Positions 17,147 through 26,299 are shown, counted from the first letter of the stretch. The stretch is 64,000 nucleotides of DNA from Rhizobium subbaraonis (GCF_900220975.1 NZ_OBQD01000019.1:1-64000), one strand, 5' to 3'. Program-made: numbers and translations. Notes: a model not told the origin generated them from the sequence alone.

Positions 17147-18043
17147 TCACCCGCGGCGGGCGTAAAGAATGCCGCACAAAACGATCACGCCGCCAATTGC
17201 CTGGGTCAGGCCGATGCCTTCGCCAAGCACGACTACGCCGAGAAGGGCGGCCACGACGGGCTGCAGCAACAGGGTGAGCGCGGAGAAGGATGTCGGGAGA
17301 TAGGCAAGCGCATAACTGATCGCCACCTGCCCGCCGGCATGGCTGATCAATGCGAGGCCGATGAGCATGCTCCATCCGTAAGCCGTGACCGGGAATAGCT
17401 GGCTCTCGGTCAGAAGGGCGACCGGCAGCAGGCAGATTGCGGCCGAAGCCGTGCTCCACAGCATGACGCGCAACGTATCGAACCGGCTTCGCAGCCGGGC
17501 GACGCACAGCATGTAGCCGGCATAGAAAAGGGCTGCAAGCGCCGCAAGGGCATCACCTCCCCGGTCGCCAGCGGAGAGGCCACTGAACCCGCCCTTCAGG
17601 ACGACGATGCCGGTCATCGCAACGGCAAGCCCCAGGAGGAAAGTCGGGGTAATCCTGGCGCCAAGGAACAGCCAGCCGATCGCGGTCACGAAGACGGGGG
17701 CGAGATTTGCAAGGAGGGTGGCATTGGCAACCGTGGTTACATGGATCGAGGCGTGCCATGCCACGAGATCGGCGGCAAGGAACAGCCCCGGCAAGGCAAG
17801 CATGGCTGCGTCCCGCACTCCTTCCGGTCTCACCGTTTGCCGTTGGTCAACGCTCCGGAAGTACAGGGTGAGCGGCACCAGCGCCAACGCGACGCGCCAG
17901 AAGGCGGTCGCCATCGGGCCCACCTCCGAAAGGCGCACGAAGATTGGCGAGCCGCCAATGGCGATCCCGCCCGCGAGAAGTGCGAGCAAGGCCAGCCGGC
18001 TGCGGGCAGCGGGTGCCGTGGCGGCGAGTTGCGTTGTCGACAC
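17147..18043 (-). CDS. EamA/DMT-family membrane transporter
   Basis: A 298-residue integral membrane protein of the drug/metabolite transporter superfamily, with ten predicted hydrophobic segments in two EamA repeats (about residues 18-145 and 160-295). The first repeat has GGSPIFVRLSEVGPMATAFW. The second has AISYALAYLPTSFSALTLLL. Family members export amino acids, metabolites or drugs. The start is a GTG at 18043 with GGATGA upstream. It lies 39 bases after doeB on the same strand, so it may be co-transcribed with the ectoine genes, but its substrate is unknown. Confidence 0.88.
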   Translation of the reverse strand: MSTTQLAATAPAARSRLALLALLAGGIAIGGSPIFVRLSEVGPMATAFWRVALALVPLTLYFRSVDQRQTVRPEGVRDAAMLALPGLFLAADLVAWHASIHVTTVANATLLANLAPVFVTAIGWLFLGARITPTFLLGLAVAMTGIVVLKGGFSGLSAGDRGGDALAALAALFYAGYMLCVARLRSRFDTLRVMLWSTASAAICLLPVALLTESQLFPVTAYGWSMLIGLALISHAGGQVAISYALAYLPTSFSALTLLLQPVVAALLGVVVLGEGIGLTQAIGGVIVLCGILYARRG

Positions 18044-18082
18044 GGCGTCATCCAGTTCTGCAGGGATCCAGGCGGTGCAGCG

Positions 18083-19087
18083 TTAGACGCTCACGGCAAA
18101 AACCGCAACACAATCGCCTGCCTTGACCAGGCCCGGAAAATGCCTTGCGCAGAGCATGCCGTCCATTCTCGCGCGCACGTCCGAGGGGGCCACGCCCGTT
18201 CGTCCCAAGGGATAGATGCGGGCGACGACCTGGCCCTTTAGGACCGTTTCCCCCAAGTCGACCATCGGCTCGATCAGCCCGTCGCCCTCGGCAAAGGCGA
18301 AGCAATCGCCGTCCGGCATATCGAGCCAACGTGTTTCGGAGATCTCCGGCTCACCTTCGATGATGCCGGCCTCGCGCAGCATGTTCCGGACCCCGCGCTT
18401 GGCGATGCCGGCGCTCCTTGCGGTTGCCGTGCCTCCGCCGCCAAGCTCGGTGGTGACGAAAACTTTGCCCATTTCCTCGGCCGCCGTGTCGTACATGCCG
18501 ACAGCATCGATCTCGAGCATCTTCATCGAATAGGGTGCGGAAAACGCCTGTACGAGCGAGAAGGCGCGCGCCTCCAGCACCTTGTCGGGCACGATATGAG
18601 CGGCGCAGAAAGGCAGGAAATCCAACGTCTTGCCGCCCGAATGGAAATCAAGCACGACATCGGCAAGCGGCAGGAGTTCGCGCTGGAAATAGTCGGCGAT
18701 CTTCTGCGTGACCGTGCCATCGGGCCGACCCGGAAAGCTGCGGTTCAAATTGCCCTTGTCGATCGGCGACGTGCGGGTGGCGGCGACAAAGGCGGGATAA
18801 TTCATCGCCGGAACGATGATGACCCGACCGGAGATTTCCTCCGCCTTCAGGGTCCGGGCAAGATCGAACAGGGCGATCGGCCCCTCGTACTCGTCTCCGT
18901 GGTTGCCGCCGGTGAGAAGGGCCGTCGGCCCCTCCCCGTTCTTGATGACGGTGATCGGGATCATCACCGATCCCCAGGCGGAATCGTCCCGGCTGTAGGG
19001 CAGGCGAAGAAAGCCGTGCTGGACACCGTCTGCCGAATAGTCGACCGTCGGCGCGATCGGCGATGCGCGCAGTTCCGTTTCGCTCAT
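18083..19087 (-). CDS. doeB: N-acetyl-2,4-diaminobutyrate deacetylase DoeB (EutE)
   Basis: A 334-residue zinc hydrolase of the succinylglutamate desuccinylase/aspartoacylase family. In ectoine breakdown DoeB removes the acetyl group from N-alpha-acetyl-L-2,4-diaminobutyrate, the product of DoeA. Zinc ligands are visible in GGNHGDEYEG and DFHSGG, and the C-terminal lid/swivel domain is present. ATG 19087 (MSETELR) is chosen because it falls eight bases after the doeA stop. The same gene is called eutE in Sinorhizobium meliloti. Identity rests on family plus its position next to doeA. Confidence 0.92.
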   Translation of the reverse strand: MSETELRASPIAPTVDYSADGVQHGFLRLPYSRDDSAWGSVMIPITVIKNGEGPTALLTGGNHGDEYEGPIALFDLARTLKAEEISGRVIIVPAMNYPAFVAATRTSPIDKGNLNRSFPGRPDGTVTQKIADYFQRELLPLADVVLDFHSGGKTLDFLPFCAAHIVPDKVLEARAFSLVQAFSAPYSMKMLEIDAVGMYDTAAEEMGKVFVTTELGGGGTATARSAGIAKRGVRNMLREAGIIEGEPEISETRWLDMPDGDCFAFAEGDGLIEPMVDLGETVLKGQVVARIYPLGRTGVAPSDVRARMDGMLCARHFPGLVKAGDCVAVFAVSV

Positions 19088-19095
19088 GGCCGGTC

Positions 19096-20277
19096 TCAAT
19101 CCTTGACCAGCAGCTTGCGCGGAACGTCGGCAAGGCATTCGACGCCGGTCTCGGTGATCAGGATGCTCTCCGTCGTCTCGAAGCCCATGTCTTCAAGCCA
19201 TAGTCCGGTCATGAAATGGAAGGTCATGCCCGGCCTGAGCTCGGTGCGGTCGCCCGGACGCAGGCTCATGGTGCGCTCGCCCCAGTCCGGCGGATAGGAG
19301 ATGCCGATGCCGTAGCCGGTGCGGTTGTCCTTGACGATGCCGTACTTCTTGAGCACTGCGAAGAAGGCGTTGGCAATGTCCTCGCAGGTATTGCCGGGTT
19401 TGGCGACGGCAAGCCCGGCCTCCATCCCCTCCAGCGTTGCCTTTTCGGCATCGAGAAAGGCCTGGGTTGGCTTGCCGAGGAAGACCGTGCGCGACAGCGG
19501 CACGTGATAGCGGTTGTAGCAGCCGGCAATCTCGAAGAAGGTGCCTTCGCCCCTTTTCATCGGCCGGTCGTCCCAGGTCAGGTGCGGCGCGGAAGCTTCG
19601 ACGCCCGAGGGCAACAACGGCACGATGGCCGGATAGTCGCCGCCGATGCCGTCGACCCCGCGCGTGCCCGCATCGTAGATCTCTGCCACCAGATCGCATT
19701 TGCGCATGCCAACCTCGATCTTGTCGAAGATGCGCTGGTGCATGCCTTCGACGATGCGCGCGGCATTGCGCATATACCTGATCTCGGTCTCGCTCTTGAC
19801 GGCCCGCTGCCAGTTGACGAGGGCCGTGACATCGACGAACCGCGCATTCGGCAGGTGCCTGACGAGCGAAGCGAACGCGGCGGCCGAGAACCAGTAGTTG
19901 TCCATTTCGACGCCTATGGTCAGCCTGTCGTAGCCGCGCTCGACGAGTTTGGCCGCAAGATAGTCCATCGGGTGGCGCTCGGTGGACTGCACGTAGTGAT
20001 CGGGATAGCCGATGATGTTCTCGTGCTTGAGATAGGCGGTGAGCCTGGCGCCGTTGGCGTCCTGCCCTCGCCCGTACCAGATCGGTTCGCCCGTCGGCGG
20101 CACGATAACGGCCTGGTGGACGTAAAAGGACCAGCCGTCGTAGCCCGTAAGCCACGCCATGTTCGAGGGATCGCTGACGATCAGCAGATCGACCCCTTTC
20201 GCCTCCATCGCCTTGCGCGTCGCGGCGAGACGCGCTTCGTATTCCCCAAGGGAAAACTTGAGGTTGGGTTGGGTCAT
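19096..20277 (-). CDS. doeA: Ectoine hydrolase DoeA (EutD)
   Basis: A 393-residue protein of the M24/creatinase fold. DoeA opens the ectoine ring to N-acetyl-2,4-diaminobutyrate. The N-terminal creatinase domain (about residues 15-160, WLTGYDGWSFYVHQAV) and the catalytic pita-bread domain (about 170-390, FFEIAGCYNRYHVPLSRTVF) are complete. A good ribosome-binding site (GAGGGAGAAAC) precedes the ATG. The neighbours are eutC and doeB in the standard ectoine order. The alternative, a plain Xaa-Pro peptidase, is unlikely in this context. Confidence 0.95.
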   Translation of the reverse strand: MTQPNLKFSLGEYEARLAATRKAMEAKGVDLLIVSDPSNMAWLTGYDGWSFYVHQAVIVPPTGEPIWYGRGQDANGARLTAYLKHENIIGYPDHYVQSTERHPMDYLAAKLVERGYDRLTIGVEMDNYWFSAAAFASLVRHLPNARFVDVTALVNWQRAVKSETEIRYMRNAARIVEGMHQRIFDKIEVGMRKCDLVAEIYDAGTRGVDGIGGDYPAIVPLLPSGVEASAPHLTWDDRPMKRGEGTFFEIAGCYNRYHVPLSRTVFLGKPTQAFLDAEKATLEGMEAGLAVAKPGNTCEDIANAFFAVLKKYGIVKDNRTGYGIGISYPPDWGERTMSLRPGDRTELRPGMTFHFMTGLWLEDMGFETTESILITETGVECLADVPRKLLVKD

Positions 20278-20308
20278 GTTTCTCCCTCATTCTCCGGCAA
20301 TGCCGGTC

Positions 20309-21301
20309 TCAACTGTCGAATGACGTGCCCGCGCCGGCCGATCCGGCACGCGCGAAGGCGAGCGTTGCGATTGCGGTGTCCTGGATGCCCGTTCCGGTGA
20401 GGTCGGCCAGCGTGATCTGTTCAGGAGTGCTGCGCCCTGGTTTCAGGCCGGCGACGATCTCGCCAAGTTCGGCGAAGCCGGCGTCCGGCTCCACCAGTCC
20501 GGCCTTGATGGCATGATGCAGTTCCCCCAAGCGGCGGGTCTGGCTCAGGCTGTCGGCGACGTACAGATCCGCCCGCGCGACGATTGCCGGATCGATCTCG
20601 TTCTTGTGCTCCGCATCCGATCCCATCGCCGTGACGTGCTGTCCGGGCTGCAGCCAGCTGGCCTGAAGGATGGGCTTTTCCGAAGGGGTGGTGGTGACAA
20701 TGATGTCTGCGCCGGCGACGGCGGATTGCGGGTCTGCAGTTGCCGTCACCGGAATGCCGAAGGCGCCTGTCAGTTCGCCGGCCAGCTTTTCAGCCTTCGC
20801 GGTGTTACGCGCCCATATCCGCGCCTCACGGATCGGCCGAACCAGCATGAGTGCCTGCAATTGCAGCCGTGCCTGCATGCCTGCGCCGAAGATTGCAGCA
20901 ACGGCCGCATCCGGCCGGGCCAACTGCCTTGCGGCGACGGCGCCGGCGGCCGCCGTTCGCACATCCGTCAGATAACCGTTGTCGAGCAGCAGCGCCTGGA
21001 TGAGGCCGGTCTTCGCCGACAGAAGCACCATCATGCCGTTGGTGCTCGGCAGGCCGATGTCGGGATTGCCGAAGAAGCCGGGGCTGATCTTGATGGCGAA
21101 GCCGTCCAGCCCCGGGACATAGGCGGTCTTCACGTCCACCTCGCCGCGGTGCTCGGGGATGTCGAGTCGAAGGATCGGCGGCATGGCGACGGCCTTGGTC
21201 GCCAGCGCGTGAAAGGCATCCTGCACGCAGGCAACAGCCTCGGCGTCCAGCTTCACGATCGATTTCAGATCGGCCTCGGTCAGTATGATCATCCGGCTCA
21301 T
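20309..21301 (-). CDS. eutC: Ectoine utilisation protein EutC (ornithine cyclodeaminase family)
   Basis: A 330-residue NAD-dependent protein of the ornithine cyclodeaminase/mu-crystallin family. The Rossmann region is near residues 125-160 (AAVAAIFGAGMQARLQLQAL). The family substrate segment PGLDGFAIKISPGF is present. EutC is thought to act with EutB in converting 5-hydroxyectoine towards ectoine. The start overlaps the eutB stop as ATGA, which shows translational coupling. The assignment depends on the conserved eutABC order and the adjacent ehu and doe genes. Confidence 0.93.
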   Translation of the reverse strand: MSRMIILTEADLKSIVKLDAEAVACVQDAFHALATKAVAMPPILRLDIPEHRGEVDVKTAYVPGLDGFAIKISPGFFGNPDIGLPSTNGMMVLLSAKTGLIQALLLDNGYLTDVRTAAAGAVAARQLARPDAAVAAIFGAGMQARLQLQALMLVRPIREARIWARNTAKAEKLAGELTGAFGIPVTATADPQSAVAGADIIVTTTPSEKPILQASWLQPGQHVTAMGSDAEHKNEIDPAIVARADLYVADSLSQTRRLGELHHAIKAGLVEPDAGFAELGEIVAGLKPGRSTPEQITLADLTGTGIQDTAIATLAFARAGSAGAGTSFDS

Positions 21302-22302
21302 GCCGCCACCTCTCCCTGAACAGGCATTGCGCCGTTGATGATCTTGCGATGCAGCGTCATGTCGACGTTGCGGCCGGACAGAATGGCGACGACAGGCCCG
21401 GACGATCGGATCCGCCCGGCAAGAAGTGCGGCGATACCGACCGCGCCGGCTCCCTCGAGGATCTCACGTTCGACGCCATAGGCGTGCCGCATGCCCGCGG
21501 CAATCTCCACTTCCGAAAGCAGCAGCACATCGTCGAGCAGATCTCGGCACATGGCGAAGGTCAGAGCATTGTCGAGCCCGATGCCACCGCCGAGCGAATC
21601 CGCAAGGCTTGGCAGTTCGTCCACCTTGACCGGATGCCCGGCATCGAGGCTTGCCTTCATCGCAGCACCCCGTTCCATGGTAAGCCCGATCACCCGCGTC
21701 TTCGGGTTCCGGCTCTTGACGGCCGCCGCCACGCCGGCCGCAAGCCCGCCGCCGGAAAGCGGCACGAGCACGGTGGCGGTATCGGGCAGCTGCTCCATGA
21801 TTTCCAGCCCCAGCGTGCCCTGCCCGGCGATGACGGCGGCATCGTCGAAGGGTGGCACCATGACCATGCCCTTTTCCGCCACCAGCCTGTTTACCTCCTC
21901 CTGTGCCTCGTCCTGCGAACTGCCGACGATGCGGACCTCCGCGCCGAGCCGGTGGATTTCCGCGACCTTGTTTTCCGGCACCAGCCGCGACATGCAGATG
22001 GTCGCCACCGCACCTTCCGCCTTTGCCGCATGGGCCAGCGCCCGGCCATGGTTGCCGGTGGAGGCGGCGACGACGCCACGGGCGCGCTCCGCCGGTGTCA
22101 GCGACAGGACCGCGTTCGTCGCCCCGCGCAGCTTGAAGCTGCCGGTCGTCTGATGGTGTTCGAGTTTGAGATAGGCGGGAACTCCGGCCATCTCCTGCAG
22201 CGCGACGGACTGCACCATCGGCGTCCGCAGGACCCGCCCGGCGATACGGGCGGATGCGGCACGGATGTCATCGAGCGAAACGGAGGCTGGTTGCGCGCAC
22301 AT
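21298..22302 (-). CDS. eutB: Hydroxyectoine utilisation dehydratase EutB (threonine dehydratase family)
   Basis: A 334-residue PLP enzyme of the serine/threonine dehydratase fold. The Schiff-base lysine lies in TTGSFKLRGATNAV and the glycine-rich PLP phosphate loop in LVPLSGGGLAAGV. It is implicated in dehydrating the hydroxyl group of 5-hydroxyectoine. ATG 22302 is used because AGG precedes it and it avoids overlap with eutA; ATG 22320 inside the end of eutA is an alternative. The order eutA-eutB-eutC matches known ectoine clusters. Confidence 0.93.
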   Translation of the reverse strand: MCAQPASVSLDDIRAASARIAGRVLRTPMVQSVALQEMAGVPAYLKLEHHQTTGSFKLRGATNAVLSLTPAERARGVVAASTGNHGRALAHAAKAEGAVATICMSRLVPENKVAEIHRLGAEVRIVGSSQDEAQEEVNRLVAEKGMVMVPPFDDAAVIAGQGTLGLEIMEQLPDTATVLVPLSGGGLAAGVAAAVKSRNPKTRVIGLTMERGAAMKASLDAGHPVKVDELPSLADSLGGGIGLDNALTFAMCRDLLDDVLLLSEVEIAAGMRHAYGVEREILEGAGAVGIAALLAGRIRSSGPVVAILSGRNVDMTLHRKIINGAMPVQGEVAA

Positions 22303-22306
22303 AGGA

Positions 22307-23089
22307 TCAACCTGCCGCATAGGGCTTGGTCATGAGCATGCCGAGCTCCGGTAGCGGGGTCGCGTCGCCGCACAGGCGCAGGCATGCCCAGGCCGTCGCG
22401 AGGTTGCTGCTGACCACGGGCTTGCCAAGCGCCGTCTCGATGCGCGGGGCGACCTCGGCTGCGCGAACCGCGGTGCAGGAAATGAACAGCGCGTCGGATT
22501 CCGGCGCCATTGCTTCCTTTGCGAAGGCTGTGATTTCGTCATGAGAAATTCGCGCCATCTCCCGGTCATCGGTCAGCCCGAGGCAGGTGAAGCGATCGAT
22601 CTGGAAATCGCGATCTGCGAAATAGCGCGCCATCGGCCTGCTGGTCTCGACCGTATAAGGCGTCAGAACCGAGATCCGCCTCGCGTCCACCGCCTTGAGC
22701 CCGCGGACTGAGGCTGCGGTCGGTGTGACGACGGGAACCCCCGGCTTTGCCGCCTGCACGGCCGTCTCGATCGCCCCGTCGCCGATGACGACGGAAGCCG
22801 AGGTGCAGGAATACAGGACGACGTCGAGCGGCTCGTCCGGCAGGATGAGGGAGGCGCCAGCCGTGAGTTCCGGCTGCATTCTCATCAGGTTTTCCGGTGT
22901 CACCGGATTGGCGTAGGGGATGCGGGTCGCATAGACGCCGATGCGATCGCTCGCCACCATGCGCTGGAAATCGACCTCGGTTGTGTGATCGGTGGCTAGG
23001 ACGATCAGCCCCACCCTCTTGGCTAGCGGGCGATCGTCCAGCCGCGGCGCGCGGCTTGCGCTGTCAATTCTGATGTCGGTCGCAATCAT
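22307..23089 (-). CDS. eutA: Ectoine utilisation protein EutA (Asp/Glu racemase family)
   Basis: A 260-residue protein of the arylmalonate decarboxylase/maleate isomerase branch of the Asp/Glu racemase fold. The two nucleophile-site cysteines appear in VLYSCTSASVVIG and FISCTAVRAAEV. EutA is proposed to act with EutBC on 5-hydroxyectoine, perhaps inverting stereochemistry. The ATG overlaps the ehuD stop (ATGA), so transport and catabolism are one transcription unit. Confidence 0.93.
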   Translation of the reverse strand: MIATDIRIDSASRAPRLDDRPLAKRVGLIVLATDHTTEVDFQRMVASDRIGVYATRIPYANPVTPENLMRMQPELTAGASLILPDEPLDVVLYSCTSASVVIGDGAIETAVQAAKPGVPVVTPTAASVRGLKAVDARRISVLTPYTVETSRPMARYFADRDFQIDRFTCLGLTDDREMARISHDEITAFAKEAMAPESDALFISCTAVRAAEVAPRIETALGKPVVSSNLATAWACLRLCGDATPLPELGMLMTKPYAAG

Positions 23090-23748
23090 CGCTCATCCAC
23101 CCGTGCGTAACGATTTTCGAGGAACCGCAGCCCAACCACGGAGATCAGGCTGATCACCAGGAAGAACACGCCGACCAGCGTCATCGGCTCGATGTAGCGG
23201 TAGCTGCTGTTGGCGACGCTTTTTGCCTGGTTCATCAGTTCCAGTACGGTGATGGCCGACAGCAGCGGCGTCTCCTTGAACATGGCAATGAAATAGTTGG
23301 CGAGCGCCGGGATCATCGGCGGGATGGCCTGCGGCAGGATCACATGGATCCAGGCCTGTCGCGTGGTGAGATTGGTGGCCCGTGCCGCCTCCCATTGCCC
23401 GCGCGGCACATTGTCGATGCCGGCGCGGTAGACCTCGGCCGCATAGGTGCCGTAGTGGATGCCGAGCCCGATCACGCCGGCGACCAGCGGCGACAGCCGG
23501 ATGCCGATATCCGGAAGCACGTAGAAGATGAAATAGAGTTGCACCAGCAGCGGCGTGCCGCGGATAAAATCGGCGAAGAAGCCGACCGTGCGCGAAACCA
23601 CAGCGTTGTGCGAACGCCTTGCGATCGCCAGCACAAGGCCGAAGACGGCGGCGACGAGCGCGCCGAGGACCGTGGCAAGGATCGTGATCTTCAATCCCTG
23701 GAGGAGGGTCGGCAGGATCTGCCAGACAAATGTCCAGTCCCATTCCAT
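23086..23748 (-). CDS. ehuD: Ectoine/hydroxyectoine ABC transporter permease EhuD
   Basis: A 220-residue inner-membrane permease of the polar amino acid (HisMQ) family. Hydrophobic segments and the EAA-type loop (QWEAARATNLTTRQAWIHVILP) are present, as is the RGTPLLVQLYFIFY motif. ATG 23748 (MEWDWTF) is taken as the start because sequence before it is unlike the family; ehuC ends two bases upstream. EhuC and EhuD form the channel of an importer of ectoine and 5-hydroxyectoine. Confidence 0.94.
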   Translation of the reverse strand: MEWDWTFVWQILPTLLQGLKITILATVLGALVAAVFGLVLAIARRSHNAVVSRTVGFFADFIRGTPLLVQLYFIFYVLPDIGIRLSPLVAGVIGLGIHYGTYAAEVYRAGIDNVPRGQWEAARATNLTTRQAWIHVILPQAIPPMIPALANYFIAMFKETPLLSAITVLELMNQAKSVANSSYRYIEPMTLVGVFFLVISLISVVGLRFLENRYARVDER

Positions 23749-23750
23749 GC

Positions 23751-24410
23751 TCAGGCCCTCACACCGTCGAGGCCCCGCGTGGCCCGGCGTTCCAGCCATC
23801 GCATGCCCGCGGAGATGGCCGATGCCATGACGAAATAGAGAACGAGTATGGTTGCAAAGGGAATGAGCGTGCTGCCGGTCTGCGCCCGCACGACCTGGGC
23901 CTGGAACGTCATGTCCGTCAGGGAGATCAATGAGACGACAGCGGTGCCCTTGAGGAGTTCGATGGCATTGTTGCCAAAGGTCGGCAGCATCAGCGGCAAC
24001 GCCTGCGGCAGGATCACGTGGCGCATCCTCTGATAGCGACTGAGATTAAGAGCCACGCAGGCCTCGCGCTGCTCGCGGCCGACGGCCCTGACGGCGCCGC
24101 GCACGACTTCCGCGCCGTAGGCCCCGACGTTGAGACCCAGCGCCAGGACGCCAGCCTGCAGTGGCGTCAGCGTGAGGCCTGCAAACGGCAGCACGAAATA
24201 GACCCAGAACAGTTGCACGAAGATCGACGTGCCGCGGAAGAATTCGATGTAGACGGTGGCAAGCGTGCGAACGGCGGCGAAACGCGATAGTCGGCCGAGC
24301 CCGGCGGCGAAAGCCATGATAAGGGCCAGGGCCGAGCCCAGAACCGTCAACTCGATGGTCACGAGCGCGCCCTGCAATATCAGCCCTATGTATCCGGACC
24401 AGTCGATCAT
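23751..24410 (-). CDS. ehuC: Ectoine/hydroxyectoine ABC transporter permease EhuC
   Basis: A 219-residue HisMQ-family permease. It shows the RGTSIFVQLFWVYFVLP motif and the ATPase-contact loop EQREACVALNLSRYQRMRHV. Several hydrophobic helices span the whole length. It precedes ehuD by two bases and follows ehuB after a 100-base gap that holds a GC-rich hairpin. It pairs with EhuD as the transmembrane part of the ectoine importer. Confidence 0.94.
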   Translation of the reverse strand: MIDWSGYIGLILQGALVTIELTVLGSALALIMAFAAGLGRLSRFAAVRTLATVYIEFFRGTSIFVQLFWVYFVLPFAGLTLTPLQAGVLALGLNVGAYGAEVVRGAVRAVGREQREACVALNLSRYQRMRHVILPQALPLMLPTFGNNAIELLKGTAVVSLISLTDMTFQAQVVRAQTGSTLIPFATILVLYFVMASAISAGMRWLERRATRGLDGVRA

Positions 24411-24472
24411 CGTGCCTTCCTAGTCATTGGTGTTTGACCTCGGGGCGGGCCTTGACCTCCCCCAAGGCAGTT

Positions 24473-24498
24473 GGGAGGGGGCGGAGCCGCCCTCCCCC
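24473..24498 (-). other. GC-rich intercistronic hairpin between ehuB and ehuC
   Basis: Bases 24473-24498 can fold on themselves: a GGGAGGGGGCGG arm pairs with a CCGCCCTCCCCC arm around an AG turn, with small internal mismatches. It lies within the 100-base ehuB-ehuC gap. A stabilising or attenuating role that favours binding-protein mRNA is likely by analogy. Confidence 0.45.
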
Positions 24499-24510
24499 AG
24501 TCTCACCCGG

Positions 24511-25362
24511 TCAGTTGGAAGCCGCGCAGAGCTTTTCCCGGCTCGTCGACATGGCGGCGGCGGCCGAGAAGCCGTATGGCTCGATGATCTTCGCGAACTC
24601 GCCGGATTCCTTCAGTTTCGCCAGTTCCACATCGAAGGCGTCGCGCAGTGCCTCGTCGCCCTTCTTGAAAGCCGCGCCATCGCAATAGACCGGCGCTCCC
24701 TGTACCGGCGCCACGACCTCGAGGTTCGGGTCGTTGGCCTTCATGACGAGATCGTTGATCGAAAGGACCGGCAGCGAATAGGCGTCGATGCGGCCGTCCT
24801 GCAGCATCTTCAGGCCGCTCTGGCCATCCGGCACCACAATGACGCGTTCGCGCGGAACCCCTGCTTCCAGCGCAAGCTTCTCTTCCGTGCCGCCGCCCGG
24901 CGCGCCGATCGTTGCCGACTGATCCTTGGCGATATCGGCATAGCTCTTGAAGCCCTTCGGATTGCCCTTCTTGACGAGCATGGCCTCGGCGTCGCAGAGA
25001 ACCGGCTCTGAATAGGCAACGGCCGCGCAGCGTTCCGGCTTCATGAACAGGCCGGCCGTGACGGCGTCATGGCGGCCGGCTTGCAGGCCGGGGATCATGG
25101 CGCCGTATTCCGAGATCGAAGCCACCACATCCGCAACGCCGAGACGCTTGAAGATCTCGCGGGCGACGTCGGGAGCAGCACCGGAGACCTTGCCGTCTGC
25201 CCCGACCGCGGTAAAGGGCGGTTCGTTGGCGATTGCGATGCGCGCAAAGCCCTGGGCCTTCAGCTGTTCGAGCTTGGTGTCGTCCGCGCTTGCGGGGGCG
25301 GAAAGAAGCGACATCAGTGCCGTGGCGCCGGCTGCCATCGCCATGAGATATTTCAACGTCAT
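24511..25362 (-). CDS. ehuB: Ectoine/hydroxyectoine-binding periplasmic protein EhuB
   Basis: A 283-residue solute-binding protein of family 3 (SBP_bac_3). The signal peptide is MTLKYLMAMAAGATALMSLL with cleavage near APASADD. The fold segments RIAIANEPPFTAVGADGKVS and EYGAMIPGLQAGRHDAVTAG are typical. The start at 25362 has AGAGGAGTAGG upstream; the open frame extends further but non-homologously. It captures ectoine and 5-hydroxyectoine for EhuACD. Confidence 0.94.
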   Translation of the reverse strand: MTLKYLMAMAAGATALMSLLSAPASADDTKLEQLKAQGFARIAIANEPPFTAVGADGKVSGAAPDVAREIFKRLGVADVVASISEYGAMIPGLQAGRHDAVTAGLFMKPERCAAVAYSEPVLCDAEAMLVKKGNPKGFKSYADIAKDQSATIGAPGGGTEEKLALEAGVPRERVIVVPDGQSGLKMLQDGRIDAYSLPVLSINDLVMKANDPNLEVVAPVQGAPVYCDGAAFKKGDEALRDAFDVELAKLKESGEFAKIIEPYGFSAAAAMSTSREKLCAASN

Positions 25363-25421
25363 CGTTCCTACTCCTCTGGATTTTTCCGTTTTTATCGGGG
25401 CATCGCCTGATCGCCGGGCGA

Positions 25422-26207
25422 TCAGACGCGGTGTCCCGCCGCGATTATCTTGCGCAGGAAGGTTTGCGTGCGTTCCTGCCTGGGATTTTTGAAAATGCTC
25501 TCTGGCTTGCCTTCCTCGACGATCCGGCCCTTGTCGAAGAAGAGCACGCGATCGGCGAAATCGTGGGCAAAGCCCATCTCGTGGGTGACGAGAAGCATGG
25601 TCATGTCCGTCTCCGCGGCCAGTCTGCGCATGACGTTCAGGACTTCCTCGACCAACTCCGGATCGAGTGCGGAGGTCACCTCGTCGAACAGCATGATCTT
25701 GGGAGAAAGAGCGAGTGCGCGGGCGATGGCCACGCGCTGCTTCTGTCCGCCGGACAATTGCGCGGGCATGCTGCGGGCCTTGTCGGCCATGCCCACCATG
25801 TCGAGAAGCTCCATCGCCCGCTTTTCGGCTGCCGCCTTTGCCACGCCCTTGGTCAGCATGGGGGCGAGCGTGATGTTGTCGAGCACGCATTTGTGCGGAA
25901 AGAGATTGAAGTGCTGAAAGACCATGCCGATCTTCTTGCGCATTTTGTGCAGGTGCTTCTCGTCGGCGGCGACGAGCCTGCCAGCCTTCGGCATGTGGTA
26001 GAGCTGCTCGCCGTCGATCTCGATGTGACCGCCATTGATCGTCTCGAGTGTCATCAGGATGCGCAGGATTGTGGTCTTTCCGGAGCCCGACGGGCCGATC
26101 AGCGCCAGCTTTTCACCCGGCATGACATCCATCGAGAGACCGTCGAGCACCGTCAGCGGCCCGTAGGTCTTCGTGATGTTGTCGATGCGAATGATGGGTG
26201 AAGGCAT
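25422..26207 (-). CDS. ehuA: Ectoine/hydroxyectoine ABC transporter ATPase EhuA
   Basis: A 261-residue ATP-binding protein of the polar amino acid uptake family. Motifs are Walker A IGPSGSGKTT, Q-loop MVFQHFNLFPH, signature LSGGQKQR, Walker B IMLFDEVTSALDP and switch VTHEMGF. It is the first gene of the ehuABCD-eutABC-doeAB operon. A promoter region with direct repeats lies upstream at 26208-26330, below the EnuR gene. Confidence 0.95.
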   Translation of the reverse strand: MPSPIIRIDNITKTYGPLTVLDGLSMDVMPGEKLALIGPSGSGKTTILRILMTLETINGGHIEIDGEQLYHMPKAGRLVAADEKHLHKMRKKIGMVFQHFNLFPHKCVLDNITLAPMLTKGVAKAAAEKRAMELLDMVGMADKARSMPAQLSGGQKQRVAIARALALSPKIMLFDEVTSALDPELVEEVLNVMRRLAAETDMTMLLVTHEMGFAHDFADRVLFFDKGRIVEEGKPESIFKNPRQERTQTFLRKIIAAGHRV

Positions 26208-26262
26208 GCATGTCTCTCCCTGTTGAGACGAGCGATGCCTGCAACGATGACGAGCTTATAAA

Positions 26263-26299
26263 ATCATGTCAATTATCAAAATAATATCATGACAATTAT
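26263..26299 (-). promoter_or_regulatory. Direct repeats in the ehuA promoter, probable EnuR sites
   Basis: ATCATGTCAATTAT (26263-26276) and ATCATGACAATTAT (26286-26299) differ at one base and are 23 bases apart, about two helical turns. MocR-type regulators often bind direct repeats. They lie in the 123-base gap between enuR and ehuA. A related TTGACAAT element also occurs upstream of enuR. Confidence 0.6.

Noticed and set aside
18596-20400. Long plus-strand ORFs opposite doeA/doeB
   Set aside because: They mirror the codon pattern of the real minus-strand genes and show no family motifs.
24511-25890. A 459-residue protein covering ehuB
   Set aside because: The first 176 residues are an antisense-like frame over ehuA without family features; the signal peptide and ribosome-binding site place the start at 25362.
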